DNA of 64,000 nucleotides from Pseudomonas frederiksbergensis (GTDB lineage Bacteria > Pseudomonadota > Gammaproteobacteria > Pseudomonadales > Pseudomonadaceae). The stretch lies in assembly GCF_003732665.1 (NCBI RefSeq), contig NZ_MOBP01000006.1, positions 310,001 through 374,000 of the forward strand, written 5' to 3'. Shown one piece after another: positions 31,829-44,767 of this stretch (the stretch's first letter is position 1; each line of letters begins with the position of its first letter). The position numbers and the translations under genes are program-made. Under the pieces are notes generated by a model. That model was given only the letters and a program-made list of their open reading frames with translations, was not told where the DNA came from and made no database searches.

Positions 31829-32206
31829 TTATTCGTACTGGCTGAGAAGCCGCTCCATCCGCGCATCCAGCCGACGCTTGATCTCGGTTTCAATGTGCGG
31901 CGCGAAGTCGTCGATCACGTCTTGCATGATCAATTGCGCGGCGGCGCGCAGTTCGCTGTCCAGGTGCAGCAGGGCGTCGGGGCCTTTGCTGGTGGTCGGT
32001 TGTGCGGCAGGGGCGGGTGCAGGCTCGACGGCGGGCGATGCGTCGCCGGCGTTGTCGAACAGCATCGGAATCTGTTCCTGCTCGTCTTCATTGACCGTAT
32101 CGGTCAGCAAGGGCGGTTGCAGGTTGTCATCGCCGAGCAGTTGGCGGATCGACTCAAGGTCATCCAGCAGGTGCGCGGACTTTTGTGGCGGTTTTGGAGT
32201 GTCCAT
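31829..32206 (-). CDS. Conserved hypothetical protein between holC and valS
   Basis: 125-residue acidic, soluble protein. The middle (about residues 45-75) is Pro/Ala-rich and probably disordered. The C-terminal third is helical (LDSELRAAAQLIMQDVIDDFAPHIE then TEIKRRLDARMERLL) and may form a coiled coil. The same slot is occupied in PAO1 by a hypothetical gene between holC and valS. Only eight bases separate it from holC. No function known to me. Confidence 0.75.
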   Translation of the reverse strand: MDTPKPPQKSAHLLDDLESIRQLLGDDNLQPPLLTDTVNEDEQEQIPMLFDNAGDASPAVEPAPAPAAQPTTSKGPDALLHLDSELRAAAQLIMQDVIDDFAPHIETEIKRRLDARMERLLSQYE

Positions 32207-32214
32207 CGGAATGC

Positions 32215-32643
32215 TCAGAGTCGCTGTAAACGGTGATCTTGCAGAGGATAGCCCTGTTCGCGGTAGAAACGGAAACTCTCCCGCGCAGCCGCGCGAATCG
32301 TCGGATCTTCCACCACCACTTCCGCCACCCGGGCGAATTTGTTGGCGAAGGCCGGGACTTTCAGGTCGAGATTGACCAGCAAATCCTGATGCGCACCGCA
32401 GTCAGCGCCAAACCCCAGGACAATCAAACTGTCCGGTTCGCTTTCGGCGGGGCCGTGGGGCACGAAGGCTTCACCTTTGAACGCCCACAGGCGCGCATCG
32501 AGGTCATCACGCTGGGCGGCATCGCTGCAATGCAGGTAGATGCGGTGGCCCATGCGCCAGGCTTTTTCGGTGAGCTTGCAGGCAAAGTCCAGCCGCGCCG
32601 ACGGATCGGCGCTGGGCAGGATATAGAAGTCGACTTTGGTCAT
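32215..32643 (-). CDS. holC: HolC, DNA polymerase III chi subunit
   Basis: 142-residue clamp-loader accessory subunit that links the loader to single-strand binding protein. Recognised from TKVDFYILPS at the N terminus, RLDFACKLTEKAWRMGHRIYLHC, DLDARLWAFKGEAFVPHG and FARVAEVVVED. AGGA precedes the ATG. Part of the pepA-holC-orf-valS block found across gamma-proteobacteria. Confidence 0.95.
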   Translation of the reverse strand: MTKVDFYILPSADPSARLDFACKLTEKAWRMGHRIYLHCSDAAQRDDLDARLWAFKGEAFVPHGPAESEPDSLIVLGFGADCGAHQDLLVNLDLKVPAFANKFARVAEVVVEDPTIRAAARESFRFYREQGYPLQDHRLQRL

Positions 32644-32702
32644 TGCGGTTCCTGAGCCGAGGCGGCCTCACGCGAAAGTGAAGCCGCCCAGGGTCATCGG
32701 TT

Positions 32703-34510
<1,808 letters not shown>

Positions 34511-35629
34511 TTGATCGTCTTCCGTTATCTATCCCGCGAAGTCCTGTTGACCTTGAGCGCCGTCAGCGCCGTGCTGCTGGTCATCATCATGAGCGGTCGC
34601 TTCATTAAATACCTCGCGCAGGCGGCTTCGGGCCAACTGGACCCGAGCTCGCTGTTCCTGATCATGGGCTTTCGCCTGCCGGGTTTCCTGCAACTGATCC
34701 TGCCATTGGGGCTGTTCCTCGGGATCCTGTTGTCCTATGGCCGGTTGTACCTGGAAAGCGAAATGACCGTGCTGTCGGCCACCGGCATGAGTCAGCAGCG
34801 TTTGTTTCGTATCACCCTGTTTCCGGCGACCCTGGTGGCGCTGGTCGTGGCGTGGCTGAGTCTGAGCCTGGCGCCGCAAGGGGCCAACCAGTTCCAGTTG
34901 CTGCTGAACAAGCAGGACGCCCTGACCGAGTTCGATACCCTTGAGCCGGGTCGCTTCCAGGCGTTGCGCGACGGTACGCGGGTGACCTACACCGAAACCC
35001 TGACGGACGACCGTATCAACCTGGGCGGCGTGTTCATTTCGCAAAAGAATATTTCCTCCGATCAGAAGGACCGCGGGATTTCCGTACTGGTGGCCGAGAA
35101 GGGCCGCCAGGAAATCCGTCCTGACGGCAACCGCTACCTGATTCTCGACAACGGCTACCGCTACGACGGCAACCCGGGGCAGGCCGACTACCGCAAGATC
35201 AAGTACGACGAATACGGCGTCTTGCTGCCCAAGCCGGATGTCAGCGACGAAGTGACCGACCGTGACGCCATGACCACCAGTTCCTTGCTGGGCAGCGATG
35301 ACATTCGCTCGCGCACCGAACTTCAATGGCGCCTGTCCCTGCCGTTGCTGGTCTTCATCGTGACCCTGATGGCGGTGCCGCTGTCGCGCGTCAACCCGCG
35401 CCAGGGCCGTTTCCTCAAGCTGCTGCCGGCGATTCTTCTTTATATGGCTTACCTGACCATCCTGATTGCCGCACGCGGCGCCCTCGAAAAGGGCAAGATT
35501 CCGCCGGCGCTGGGCTTGTGGTGGGTCCACGGGATCTTCCTGGCCATCGGCCTGGTCTTGCTCTACTGGGAGCCGATGCGCTTGAAACTGGCGAGTCGCC
35601 GCGATGCGCTGGAGGTGGCTCGTGGTTAA
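34511..35629 (+). CDS. lptF: LptF, LPS export permease
   Basis: Inner-membrane half of the LptB2FG transporter that extracts lipopolysaccharide for export. 372 residues from the TTG at 34511, chosen because GGAG lies nine bases upstream and the N terminus then reads MIVFRYLSREVL; the GTG at 34502 is too close to that site. Membrane helices at both ends flank a periplasmic beta-jellyroll domain (about residues 125-260). The segment ESEMTVLSATGMSQ is conserved in the family. Confidence 0.94.
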   Translation: MIVFRYLSREVLLTLSAVSAVLLVIIMSGRFIKYLAQAASGQLDPSSLFLIMGFRLPGFLQLILPLGLFLGILLSYGRLYLESEMTVLSATGMSQQRLFRITLFPATLVALVVAWLSLSLAPQGANQFQLLLNKQDALTEFDTLEPGRFQALRDGTRVTYTETLTDDRINLGGVFISQKNISSDQKDRGISVLVAEKGRQEIRPDGNRYLILDNGYRYDGNPGQADYRKIKYDEYGVLLPKPDVSDEVTDRDAMTTSSLLGSDDIRSRTELQWRLSLPLLVFIVTLMAVPLSRVNPRQGRFLKLLPAILLYMAYLTILIAARGALEKGKIPPALGLWWVHGIFLAIGLVLLYWEPMRLKLASRRDALEVARG

Positions 35630-36683
35630 GCTCGATCGCTACATTGGTAGCAGCGTTTTCGTGGCGATCCTGGCGGTGCTGGGGATCATTCTCGGCCTGG
35701 CGACGCTGTTCGCCTTCATCGATGAAATGAGTGACGCCAGCGACACCTACACCTTGATGGATGTCCTGAGCTACGTGCTGCTCACCGCGCCACGGCGTCT
35801 GTACGACATGTTGCCGATGGCCGCGCTGATCGGTTGCCTGATCGGCCTCGGCAGTCTGGCCAGCAACAGTGAGCTGACCATCATGCGCGCCGCTGGCGTG
35901 TCGATTGGGCGGATCGTCTGGGCGGTCATGAAGCCGATGCTGGTCTTGATGGTGGTTGGGGTGCTGATTGGCGAGTACGTGGCGCCAGCCACAGAAGTGA
36001 CCGCTCAGGCCAACCGTTCCCTGGCCCAGGGCAGTGGCGACGCGCAAAGCGCCAAGCACGGTCTGTGGCATCGCCAGGGTGACGAGTTCATTCACGTCAA
36101 CTCCGTGCAGCCCAATGGCCTGCTGTATGGCGTGACCCGCTATCACTTCGACAAAGAGCGGCACATGCTCTCGGCGAGCTTCGCCAAGCGTGCGGAGTTC
36201 GACAAGGACCACTGGCAGCTGAGCGATGTGACGACCACGCTGTTTCATGAAAAGAACACCGAGGTCGTTAACACGCCAGTCGAGCGCTGGGAAATTGCCC
36301 TGAGCCCGCAACTGCTGAGCACCGTGGTGATGGCGCCCGAGTCGCTGTCGATCAGCGGCCTGTGGGGCTACATCCATTACCTGGCGGACCAGGGCCTGGC
36401 CAACGGTCGTTACTGGCTGGCATTTTGGGTCAAGGTGTTGCAACCGCTGGTCACTGCCGCGCTGGTGCTGATGGCGATTTCTTTCATCTTCGGTCCGTTG
36501 CGTTCGGTGACCCTCGGTCAGCGGGTCTTCACTGGCGTGCTGGTGGGCTTCACCTTCCGTATCGTCCAGGATTTGCTTGGGCCTTCAAGCCTGGTGTTCG
36601 GTTTCTCGCCGCTGTTCGCGGTGCTGGTGCCGGCCAGTGTCTGTGCACTGGCCGGGGTCTGGCTGTTGCGTCGGGCCGGTTGA
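35622..36683 (+). CDS. lptG: LptG, LPS export permease
   Basis: Partner of LptF. 353 residues from the GTG at 35622, with GGAGG upstream, overlapping the lptF stop by eight bases. It begins VKLDRYIGSSVF, has NSELTIMRAAGVSIGRIVW after the first helices, a periplasmic domain, and C-terminal helices ending in LAGVWLLRR. lptF and lptG are translationally coupled. Confidence 0.96.
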   Translation: MVKLDRYIGSSVFVAILAVLGIILGLATLFAFIDEMSDASDTYTLMDVLSYVLLTAPRRLYDMLPMAALIGCLIGLGSLASNSELTIMRAAGVSIGRIVWAVMKPMLVLMVVGVLIGEYVAPATEVTAQANRSLAQGSGDAQSAKHGLWHRQGDEFIHVNSVQPNGLLYGVTRYHFDKERHMLSASFAKRAEFDKDHWQLSDVTTTLFHEKNTEVVNTPVERWEIALSPQLLSTVVMAPESLSISGLWGYIHYLADQGLANGRYWLAFWVKVLQPLVTAALVLMAISFIFGPLRSVTLGQRVFTGVLVGFTFRIVQDLLGPSSLVFGFSPLFAVLVPASVCALAGVWLLRRAG

Positions 36684-36713
36684 TTCCGGGGTTTTCCTGA
36701 CCTTGCCGTTGGC

Positions 36714-36749
36714 AAAAAACGCCCTTGTCGCAAGACCGGGGCGTTTTTG
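36714..36749 (+). terminator. Intrinsic terminator of lptFG
   Basis: ACGCCC / GGGCGT stem framed by six A and five T residues. Thirty bases past lptG. Confidence 0.9.
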
Positions 36750-36854
36750 TATTCGCCGTCTGACCTGCGAACGTGACGCTTGCGCCGTGGATCAGGTACA
36801 ATTCCCGGCTATTTTTCGGCGGGCTATGCCTGCAGCCTTTTTGAGTGTTGATCC

Positions 36855-38654
36855 GTGAGTGATTTGAGTCATATCCGCAATTTCTCCATCATCGCCCACA
36901 TTGACCATGGCAAGTCGACGCTGGCCGATCGCTTCATCCAGATGTGCGGCGGCCTTGCCGAGCGCGAAATGGAAGCCCAGGTCCTGGACTCCATGGACCT
37001 GGAACGTGAACGCGGGATCACCATCAAGGCCCACAGCGTCACCTTGTATTACACCGCCAAAGACGGCATCAAATACCAGTTGAACTTCATTGACACCCCG
37101 GGCCACGTCGACTTCACCTATGAAGTCAGTCGGTCGCTGGCGGCCTGTGAAGGTGCGTTGCTGGTGGTCGATGCCGGTCAGGGTGTCGAAGCGCAATCGG
37201 TAGCCAACTGCTATACGGCGATTGAGCAGGGCCTGGAAGTGATGCCGGTCCTGAACAAGATCGACCTGCCACAGGCTGATCCGGATCGCGTCAAAGAAGA
37301 AATCGAAAAAATCATCGGCATCGATGCCACCGACGCGGTCGAGTGCAGTGCCAAGACTGGCCTGGGCGTCGACGAAGTGCTCGAGCGCCTGGTCAAGACC
37401 ATTCCCGCGCCGACCGGCAACTACGAAGATCCGCTGCAAGCGTTGATCATCGACTCCTGGTTCGACAACTACCTGGGCGTTGTCTCCCTGGTACGTGTGC
37501 GTCACGGTCGTGTAAAGAAGGGCGACAAGATTCTGGTCAAGTCCACCGGCAAGATCCACCTGGTGGACAGCGTCGGTGTCTTCAACCCGAAACACACCGC
37601 CACCGTTGACCTGAAGGCCGGCGAAGTGGGCTTCATCATTGCCGGTATCAAGGACATTCACGGTGCACCGGTGGGTGACACCCTGACCTTGAGCTCCACC
37701 CCCGACGTTGACGTGCTGCCCGGCTTCAAACGCATTCAGCCGCAGGTTTACGCCGGTCTGTTCCCGGTCAGCTCCGACGACTTCGAAGATTTCCGTGAAG
37801 CCCTGCAAAAGCTCACGCTCAATGACTCGTCCCTGCAATACACCCCGGAAAGCTCCGACGCCCTGGGCTTCGGCTTCCGTTGCGGGTTCCTCGGCATGCT
37901 GCACATGGAAATCATCCAGGAGCGCCTCGAGCGCGAGTACGACCTGGACCTGATCACCACGGCGCCGACGGTAATTTTCGAGCTGTTGCTGAAAACCGGC
38001 GAAACGATTTACGTCGACAACCCGTCCAAGCTTCCGGACCTGTCCTCGATCGAAGACATGCGTGAACCGATCGTGCGGGCCAATATTCTTGTGCCGCAAG
38101 AGCACCTGGGCAACGTCATTACCCTGTGTATCGAAAAGCGTGGCGTACAACACGACATGCTGTTCCTCGGAACTCAGGTCCAGGTGACCTATGATTTGCC
38201 GATGAACGAAGTGGTCCTGGACTTCTTCGATCGTCTGAAATCCACCAGCCGCGGCTATGCTTCGCTGGATTACCATTTCGATCGTTATCAATCAGCTAAT
38301 CTGGTGAAACTGGATGTGCTGATCAACGGTGACAAGGTCGACGCCCTGGCGTTGATCGTGCACAAGGATAACGCGCACTACAAAGGTCGCCAGTTGACCG
38401 AGAAGATGAAAGAGCTGATTCCGCGCCAGATGTTCGACGTCGCGATCCAGGCCGCCATTGGCGGGCAGATCATTGCGCGGACCTCCGTCAAGGCACTCAG
38501 AAAGAACGTATTGGCCAAATGCTACGGCGGTGACGTTAGCCGTAAGAAAAAACTGCTGGAAAAGCAAAAGGCCGGTAAGAAACGCATGAAGCAAGTGGGC
38601 AACGTGGAAATTCCACAAGAAGCCTTCCTTGCAGTGCTCAGGTTGGATAGTTAG
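36855..38654 (+). CDS. lepA: LepA (EF4), translational GTPase
   Basis: Ribosome-associated GTPase, 599 residues. G1 [10 protein letters not shown]3 DTPGHVDF, G4 NKIDLP. Elongation-factor domains follow, and the LepA-specific C-terminal domain has [28 protein letters not shown] start. Begins the lepA-lepB-rnc-era-recO-pdxJ run. Confidence 0.98.
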   Translation: MSDLSHIRNFSIIAHIDHGKSTLADRFIQMCGGLAEREMEAQVLDSMDLERERGITIKAHSVTLYYTAKDGIKYQLNFIDTPGHVDFTYEVSRSLAACEGALLVVDAGQGVEAQSVANCYTAIEQGLEVMPVLNKIDLPQADPDRVKEEIEKIIGIDATDAVECSAKTGLGVDEVLERLVKTIPAPTGNYEDPLQALIIDSWFDNYLGVVSLVRVRHGRVKKGDKILVKSTGKIHLVDSVGVFNPKHTATVDLKAGEVGFIIAGIKDIHGAPVGDTLTLSSTPDVDVLPGFKRIQPQVYAGLFPVSSDDFEDFREALQKLTLNDSSLQYTPESSDALGFGFRCGFLGMLHMEIIQERLEREYDLDLITTAPTVIFELLLKTGETIYVDNPSKLPDLSSIEDMREPIVRANILVPQEHLGNVITLCIEKRGVQHDMLFLGTQVQVTYDLPMNEVVLDFFDRLKSTSRGYASLDYHFDRYQSANLVKLDVLINGDKVDALALIVHKDNAHYKGRQLTEKMKELIPRQMFDVAIQAAIGGQIIARTSVKALRKNVLAKCYGGDVSRKKKLLEKQKAGKKRMKQVGNVEIPQEAFLAVLRLDS

Positions 38655-38659
38655 GTCCT

Positions 38660-39514
38660 ATGTCACTAAATTTCCCGCTGTTGCTGGTCATCGCCGTGTT
38701 CGTCTGCGGCCTGTTGGCGTTGCTCGATCTGGTTTTCCTGGCGCCGCGTCGGCGTGCCGCCATTACCTCCTATCAGGGCAGCGTCAGCCAGCCCGATGTG
38801 GTGGTGGTCGAGAAACTGAACAAAGAGCCGCTGCTGGTCGAATACGGCAAGTCGTTCTTTCCGGTGTTGTTCATCGTGCTGGTGCTGCGTTCGTTCCTGG
38901 TGGAACCGTTCCAGATTCCTTCCGGTTCGATGAAACCGACCCTGGACGTTGGCGACTTCATTCTGGTGAACAAGTTTTCTTACGGGATCCGCCTGCCGGT
39001 GATCGACAAGAAAGTCATCGAAGTCGGTGATCCGCAGCGTGGCGATGTGATGGTGTTCCGCTATCCGAGCGATCCGAACGTCAACTACATCAAGCGTGTA
39101 GTGGGCCTGCCGGGCGACCAGATTCGCTACACCGCCGACAAGCGCCTGTTCGTCAACGGTGAGTCGATCGCCGAGCAACTGGTCGGCTCCGAGCCGGGCA
39201 CGTTGGGCAGCGCCGAACTGTACGAAGAAAAACTCGGTGCAGCGGAACACCAGATCCGCAAGGAAATGAGCCGCTACCGCGCCACGCCGGACCATACCTG
39301 GACCGTGCCTGCCGGGCACTACTTCATGATGGGCGACAACCGCGACAACTCCAACGACAGTCGCTACTGGGATGATCCGAACATTCCCAAGGATCTGCTG
39401 GGCATGGTTCCCGACAAGAATATCGTCGGCAAGGCCTTCGCAGTCTGGATGAGCTGGCCGGAACCCAAACTCAGTCACCTGCCGAATTTCTCGCGGGTTG
39501 GCCTGATCAAGTAA
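38660..39514 (+). CDS. lepB: LepB, signal peptidase I
   Basis: Inner-membrane serine protease that removes signal peptides. 284 residues. Two membrane helices near the N terminus flank a cytoplasmic loop. Catalytic Ser in PSGSMKPTL (near residue 92) and Lys in YIKRVVGLPGD; box E GDNRDNSNDSRYWD. Five bases after lepA. Confidence 0.97.
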   Translation: MSLNFPLLLVIAVFVCGLLALLDLVFLAPRRRAAITSYQGSVSQPDVVVVEKLNKEPLLVEYGKSFFPVLFIVLVLRSFLVEPFQIPSGSMKPTLDVGDFILVNKFSYGIRLPVIDKKVIEVGDPQRGDVMVFRYPSDPNVNYIKRVVGLPGDQIRYTADKRLFVNGESIAEQLVGSEPGTLGSAELYEEKLGAAEHQIRKEMSRYRATPDHTWTVPAGHYFMMGDNRDNSNDSRYWDDPNIPKDLLGMVPDKNIVGKAFAVWMSWPEPKLSHLPNFSRVGLIK

Positions 39515-39521
39515 TCACACA

Positions 39522-39544
39522 CGGCGCTGTTGAACACAGCGCCG
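39522..39544 (+). promoter_or_regulatory. Stem-loop between lepB and rnc
   Basis: Nine-bp perfect stem CGGCGCTGT / ACAGCGCCG with loop TGAAC, directly after lepB. No T-tract. The word TTGAACACAGCG recurs at 39613-39624. It could be an RNase III processing site (rnc is autoregulated this way in E. coli) or a weak terminator. Confidence 0.4.
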
Positions 39545-39612
39545 AATGCATTTCTGGAGTCGCCACAATCGACCCCGAAGGCATGAAGCCAATGATATTC
39601 AGGACGTAATTT

Positions 39613-39702
39613 TTGAACACAGCGTTAATTGTCCCAGGCCTGCGCCGCATCACGGCGATGGCGGTGGAATCCAACCACGAACTCAGCGTGGGTAAACCGT
39701 GA
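39613..39702 (+). CDS. Possible 29-residue leader ORF overlapping the rnc start
   Basis: TTG-initiated frame with AGGA eight bases upstream, reading [20 protein letters not shown] and ending with a TGA that overlaps the rnc GTG (GTGA). Such an overlap suggests translational coupling. Nothing similar is known to me, and a 30-codon frame can arise by chance. Confidence 0.3.
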   Translation: MNTALIVPGLRRITAMAVESNHELSVGKP

Positions 39703-40388
39703 GCGCCTCCTTAAGTCGTCTAGAGCGTCAGCTCGGCTACACCTTCAAGGACCAGGAACTGATGGTCCTGGCCCTGACTCACCGCAGCTTTGCCGGGCGT
39801 AACAACGAACGCCTGGAATTCCTCGGTGATGCCATCCTCAACTTCGTCGCCGGCGAGGCGCTGTTCGATCGCTTCCCGCTGGCCCGCGAAGGCCAGTTGT
39901 CGCGTTTGCGCGCACGCCTGGTGAAAGGTGAGACCCTGGCCGTACTGGCCCGCGGTTTCGATCTGGGCGATTACCTGCGTCTGGGTTCCGGCGAATTGAA
40001 GAGCGGCGGTTTCCGTCGCGAGTCGATTCTGGCCGATGCCCTGGAAGCGCTGATTGGTGCGATCTACCTGGACGCTGGCATGGACATGGCGCGTGAGCGC
40101 GTGCTGGCCTGGCTGACGGGTGAGTTCGAGGGCCTGACCCTGGTCGACACCAACAAGGATCCGAAAACCCGTCTGCAGGAATTCCTGCAATCCCGGGGCT
40201 GTGAGCTGCCACGTTACGAAGTGGTGGATATCCAGGGTGAGCCGCACTGTCGAGTCTTCTTCGTCGAATGCGAAATCACCTTACTGAACGAAAAAAGCCG
40301 AGGTCAGGGTGTGAGTCGTCGTATTGCCGAACAGGTAGCGGCCGCAGCAGCACTGATTGCCCTGGGTGTGGAGAATGGCAATGACTGA
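39699..40388 (+). CDS. rnc: Rnc, ribonuclease III
   Basis: Double-strand-specific endoribonuclease for rRNA and mRNA processing; 229 residues. The RNase III signature is [16 protein letters not shown] (metal-binding Glu/Asp), with the second Glu in [15 protein letters not shown]-terminal dsRNA-binding domain ([14 protein letters not shown]) follows. GTG start has only a weak ribosome site of its own. Its stop overlaps the era start. Confidence 0.97.
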   Translation: MSASLSRLERQLGYTFKDQELMVLALTHRSFAGRNNERLEFLGDAILNFVAGEALFDRFPLAREGQLSRLRARLVKGETLAVLARGFDLGDYLRLGSGELKSGGFRRESILADALEALIGAIYLDAGMDMARERVLAWLTGEFEGLTLVDTNKDPKTRLQEFLQSRGCELPRYEVVDIQGEPHCRVFFVECEITLLNEKSRGQGVSRRIAEQVAAAAALIALGVENGND

Positions 40389-41283
40389 TTCAACCGCAAC
40401 ACGCTGTGGCTATGTTGCCATCGTCGGCCGTCCCAACGTGGGCAAGTCCACGCTGCTGAACCATATCCTGGGTCAGAAGCTGGCGATCACCTCGCGCAAG
40501 CCGCAGACCACCCGTCACAACATGCTGGGCATCAAGACCGAAGGCGCCATCCAGGCCGTCTATGTCGACACCCCGGGCATGCACAAGGGCGGCGAAAAGG
40601 CCCTGAACCGCTACATGAACAAGACCGCTTCGGCGGCGTTGAAAGACGTCGACGTGGTGATTTTCGTGGTTGATCGCACCAAGTGGACCGACGAAGACCA
40701 GATGGTTCTCGAGCGCGTGCAGTACGTGACCGGCCCGTTGATCGTGGCGCTGAACAAGACCGACCGCATCGAAGACAAAGCCGAACTGATGCCGCACCTG
40801 AGCTGGTTGCAGGAACAGCTGCCGAACGCGCAGATCATGCCGATCTCGGCCCAGCACGGGCACAACCTCGAAGCGCTGGAGCGGGTGATTGCCGGTTACC
40901 TGCCGGAAAACGAGCACTTCTTCCCGGAAGACCAGATCACCGACCGCAGCAGCCGTTTCCTCGCCGCCGAACTGGTGCGCGAGAAAATCATGCGCCAGAT
41001 GGGCGCCGAGCTGCCGTACCAGATCACCGTCGAAATCGAAGAGTTCAAGCAGCAGGGCAAAACCCTGCACATCCACGCCTTGATCCTCGTCGAACGTGAC
41101 GGCCAGAAGAAGATCATCATTGGCGACAAGGGCGAGCGCATCAAGCGTATCGGCACCGAGGCGCGCAAGGACATGGAGCTGCTGTTTGACTCCAAGATCA
41201 TGCTCAACCTTTGGGTGAAAGTGAAAGGCGGCTGGTCCGATGACGAGCGCGCACTGCGTTCGCTGGGTTATGGCGACCTGTAA
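40381..41283 (+). CDS. era: Era, GTPase for 30S ribosome maturation
   Basis: 300 residues from the ATG at 40381 (GGAG seven bases upstream), overlapping the rnc stop by eight bases. G1 [10 protein letters not shown]3 DTPGMH, G4 NKTD; C-terminal KH domain with [18 protein letters not shown]. Binds the 3' end of 16S rRNA. Confidence 0.98.
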   Translation: MTDSTATRCGYVAIVGRPNVGKSTLLNHILGQKLAITSRKPQTTRHNMLGIKTEGAIQAVYVDTPGMHKGGEKALNRYMNKTASAALKDVDVVIFVVDRTKWTDEDQMVLERVQYVTGPLIVALNKTDRIEDKAELMPHLSWLQEQLPNAQIMPISAQHGHNLEALERVIAGYLPENEHFFPEDQITDRSSRFLAAELVREKIMRQMGAELPYQITVEIEEFKQQGKTLHIHALILVERDGQKKIIIGDKGERIKRIGTEARKDMELLFDSKIMLNLWVKVKGGWSDDERALRSLGYGDL

Positions 41284-41311
41284 CACTCGGTTTTGAAACA
41301 CCGCAGTACCC

Positions 41312-41402
41312 CTGTGGGAGCGGGCTTGCTCGCGAATACGATGTAACATTCAGCATTGATGTTGACTGTTGCACCGCTTTCGCGAGCAAGCCCGCTCCCA
41401 CA
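41312..41402. repeat. REP-type inverted repeat
   Basis: Family A element between era and recO, inside the gene run. Arms are less perfect in the centre (GAATACGATGTAACA). Confidence 0.85.
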
Positions 41403-41449
41403 TTGGTTTTGGGTTGCCTGAAAAACTGCATTCCTTCATTGAGATCTCC

Positions 41450-42133
41450 ATGTCCCAACCCCTCGGCCAACTCGCCTACGTGCTCCACAGCCGCGCCTAC
41501 CGCGAGACCAGTGCGCTGGTGGATTTCCTCACGCCGCAAGGTCGGTTGCGGGCGGTGTTGCGCAGTGCGCGGGGCAAGGCCGGGACGCTGGCGCGGCCAT
41601 TTGTGCCGCTGGAAGTCGAGTTCCGTGGGCGTGGCGAGCTGAAAAATGTCGGGCGCATGGAGAGTTCGGGGACGTCGACCTGGCTGATCGGTGAAGCACT
41701 GTTCAGCGGTCTCTACCTCAATGAACTGCTGATTCGCCTGCTGCCGGCGGAAGACCCGCACCCCGGTGTCTTTGATCACTATGCGGCAACGCTGCTTGCG
41801 CTGGCCGAAGGCCGTCCGCTGGAGCCGTTGCTGCGCTCCTTCGAATGGCGCCTGCTGGATGATCTCGGCTACGGTTTTGCGCTGAGCACCGACATCCACG
41901 GCGATCCCATCGCGTCGGACGGTCTCTACCGTTTGCAAGTGGACGCCGGGCTGGAACGGGTTTATCTGCTGCAACCCGGTCTGTTCAACGGCACCGAACT
42001 GCTGGCCATGGCCGAAGCCGACTGGACTGCGCCCGGTGCGTTGTCCGCTGCCAAGCGTCTGATGCGCCAGGCCTTGGCCGTTCATCTGGGCGGTCGTCCT
42101 TTGGTCAGTCGCGAACTGTTTCGCAAGCCCTGA
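41450..42133 (+). CDS. recO: RecO, DNA repair protein
   Basis: Recombination mediator of the RecFOR pathway; 227 residues. An N-terminal OB-fold ([41 protein letters not shown]) is followed by helical and C-terminal parts ([32 protein letters not shown]). Start at the ATG matching the family; Shine-Dalgarno weak. Confidence 0.95.
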   Translation: MSQPLGQLAYVLHSRAYRETSALVDFLTPQGRLRAVLRSARGKAGTLARPFVPLEVEFRGRGELKNVGRMESSGTSTWLIGEALFSGLYLNELLIRLLPAEDPHPGVFDHYAATLLALAEGRPLEPLLRSFEWRLLDDLGYGFALSTDIHGDPIASDGLYRLQVDAGLERVYLLQPGLFNGTELLAMAEADWTAPGALSAAKRLMRQALAVHLGGRPLVSRELFRKP

Positions 42134-42180
42134 TCACCCCGTATGCTGTGCGCCGAATCTTTCAATTCAGGAGCGCTTCC

Positions 42181-42927
42181 GTGACCACCAGCAATCGCAT
42201 TCTTCTTGGCGTGAACATCGACCACGTTGCCACCCTGCGTCAGGCCCGGGGCACTCGCTATCCGGACCCGGTCAAGGCAGCACTGGACGCGGAAGAGGCG
42301 GGCGCTGACGGCATCACCGTGCACCTGCGCGAAGACCGCCGACACATCCAGGAGCGCGACGTGCTGCTGCTCAAGGACGTGCTGCAAACCCGCATGAATT
42401 TCGAAATGGGCGTCACCGAAGAAATGATGGCGTTCGCCGAACGCATCCGCCCGGCGCACATTTGCCTGGTGCCGGAAACCCGCCAGGAACTGACCACCGA
42501 GGGTGGTCTGGACGTCGCCGGGCAGGAAGCGCGGATCAAGGCGGCGGTGGAGCGCCTGTCGAAGATCGGCTGCGAAGTGTCGCTGTTCATCGACGCGGAC
42601 GAGCGGCAGATCGCGGCGTCCAAGCGTGTTGGCGCGCCAGCTATCGAGCTGCACACCGGCCGTTATGCCGATGCCGAGACGCCGACCGAGGTCGCCGAAG
42701 AACTCAAGCGAGTCGCCGATGGCGTGGCGTTTGGTTTGACCCAGGGCTTGATCGTCAATGCCGGTCACGGTTTGCACTATCACAACGTCGAAGCCGTGGC
42801 GGCGATCAAGGGCATCAACGAACTGAACATCGGCCATGCGCTGGTGGCCCATGCGTTGTTCGTCGGGTTCAAGTCGGCTGTTTCGGAGATGAAAGCGCTG
42901 ATTCTGGCGGCGGCACTCAAGGGTTGA
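42181..42927 (+). CDS. pdxJ: PdxJ, pyridoxine 5'-phosphate synthase
   Basis: Closes the pyridoxine ring from deoxyxylulose 5-phosphate and 3-amino-2-oxopropyl phosphate in vitamin B6 synthesis. 248-residue TIM barrel: [63 protein letters not shown] and [10 protein letters not shown]. The GTG at 42181 is preceded by AGGAG. Last gene of the lepA-pdxJ run. Confidence 0.98.
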   Translation: MTTSNRILLGVNIDHVATLRQARGTRYPDPVKAALDAEEAGADGITVHLREDRRHIQERDVLLLKDVLQTRMNFEMGVTEEMMAFAERIRPAHICLVPETRQELTTEGGLDVAGQEARIKAAVERLSKIGCEVSLFIDADERQIAASKRVGAPAIELHTGRYADAETPTEVAEELKRVADGVAFGLTQGLIVNAGHGLHYHNVEAVAAIKGINELNIGHALVAHALFVGFKSAVSEMKALILAAALKG

Positions 42928-42942
42928 GATAGGCGGCGCTAC

Positions 42943-43009
42943 CTTCGCGGGCAAGCCTCGCTCCTACAGGTTAGGTGATCTCCTGTAGGAGCGAGGCTTG
43001 CCCGCGAAA
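42943..43009. repeat. REP pair, family C
   Basis: Outward pair of units CCTTCGCGGGCAAGCCTCGC and complement (with TCCTACAG rather than TCCCACAG), between the convergent pdxJ and mltF. Confidence 0.87.
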
Positions 43010-43032
43010 GCGTCATTGAATACACCAAAGAT

Positions 43033-44767
<1,735 letters not shown>

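Noticed and set aside
28725..32375. 1216-codon open frame on the plus strand opposite valS and its neighbours
   Set aside because: Mirror frame of a high-GC gene. The minus strand encodes an unmistakable ValS with HMGH and KMSKS motifs; the plus-strand translation is His/Gln/Val-rich with no family features.
35415..36443. 342-codon minus-strand frame opposite lptF-lptG
   Set aside because: Antisense to two clear LPS permeases; no signature and no ribosome site.
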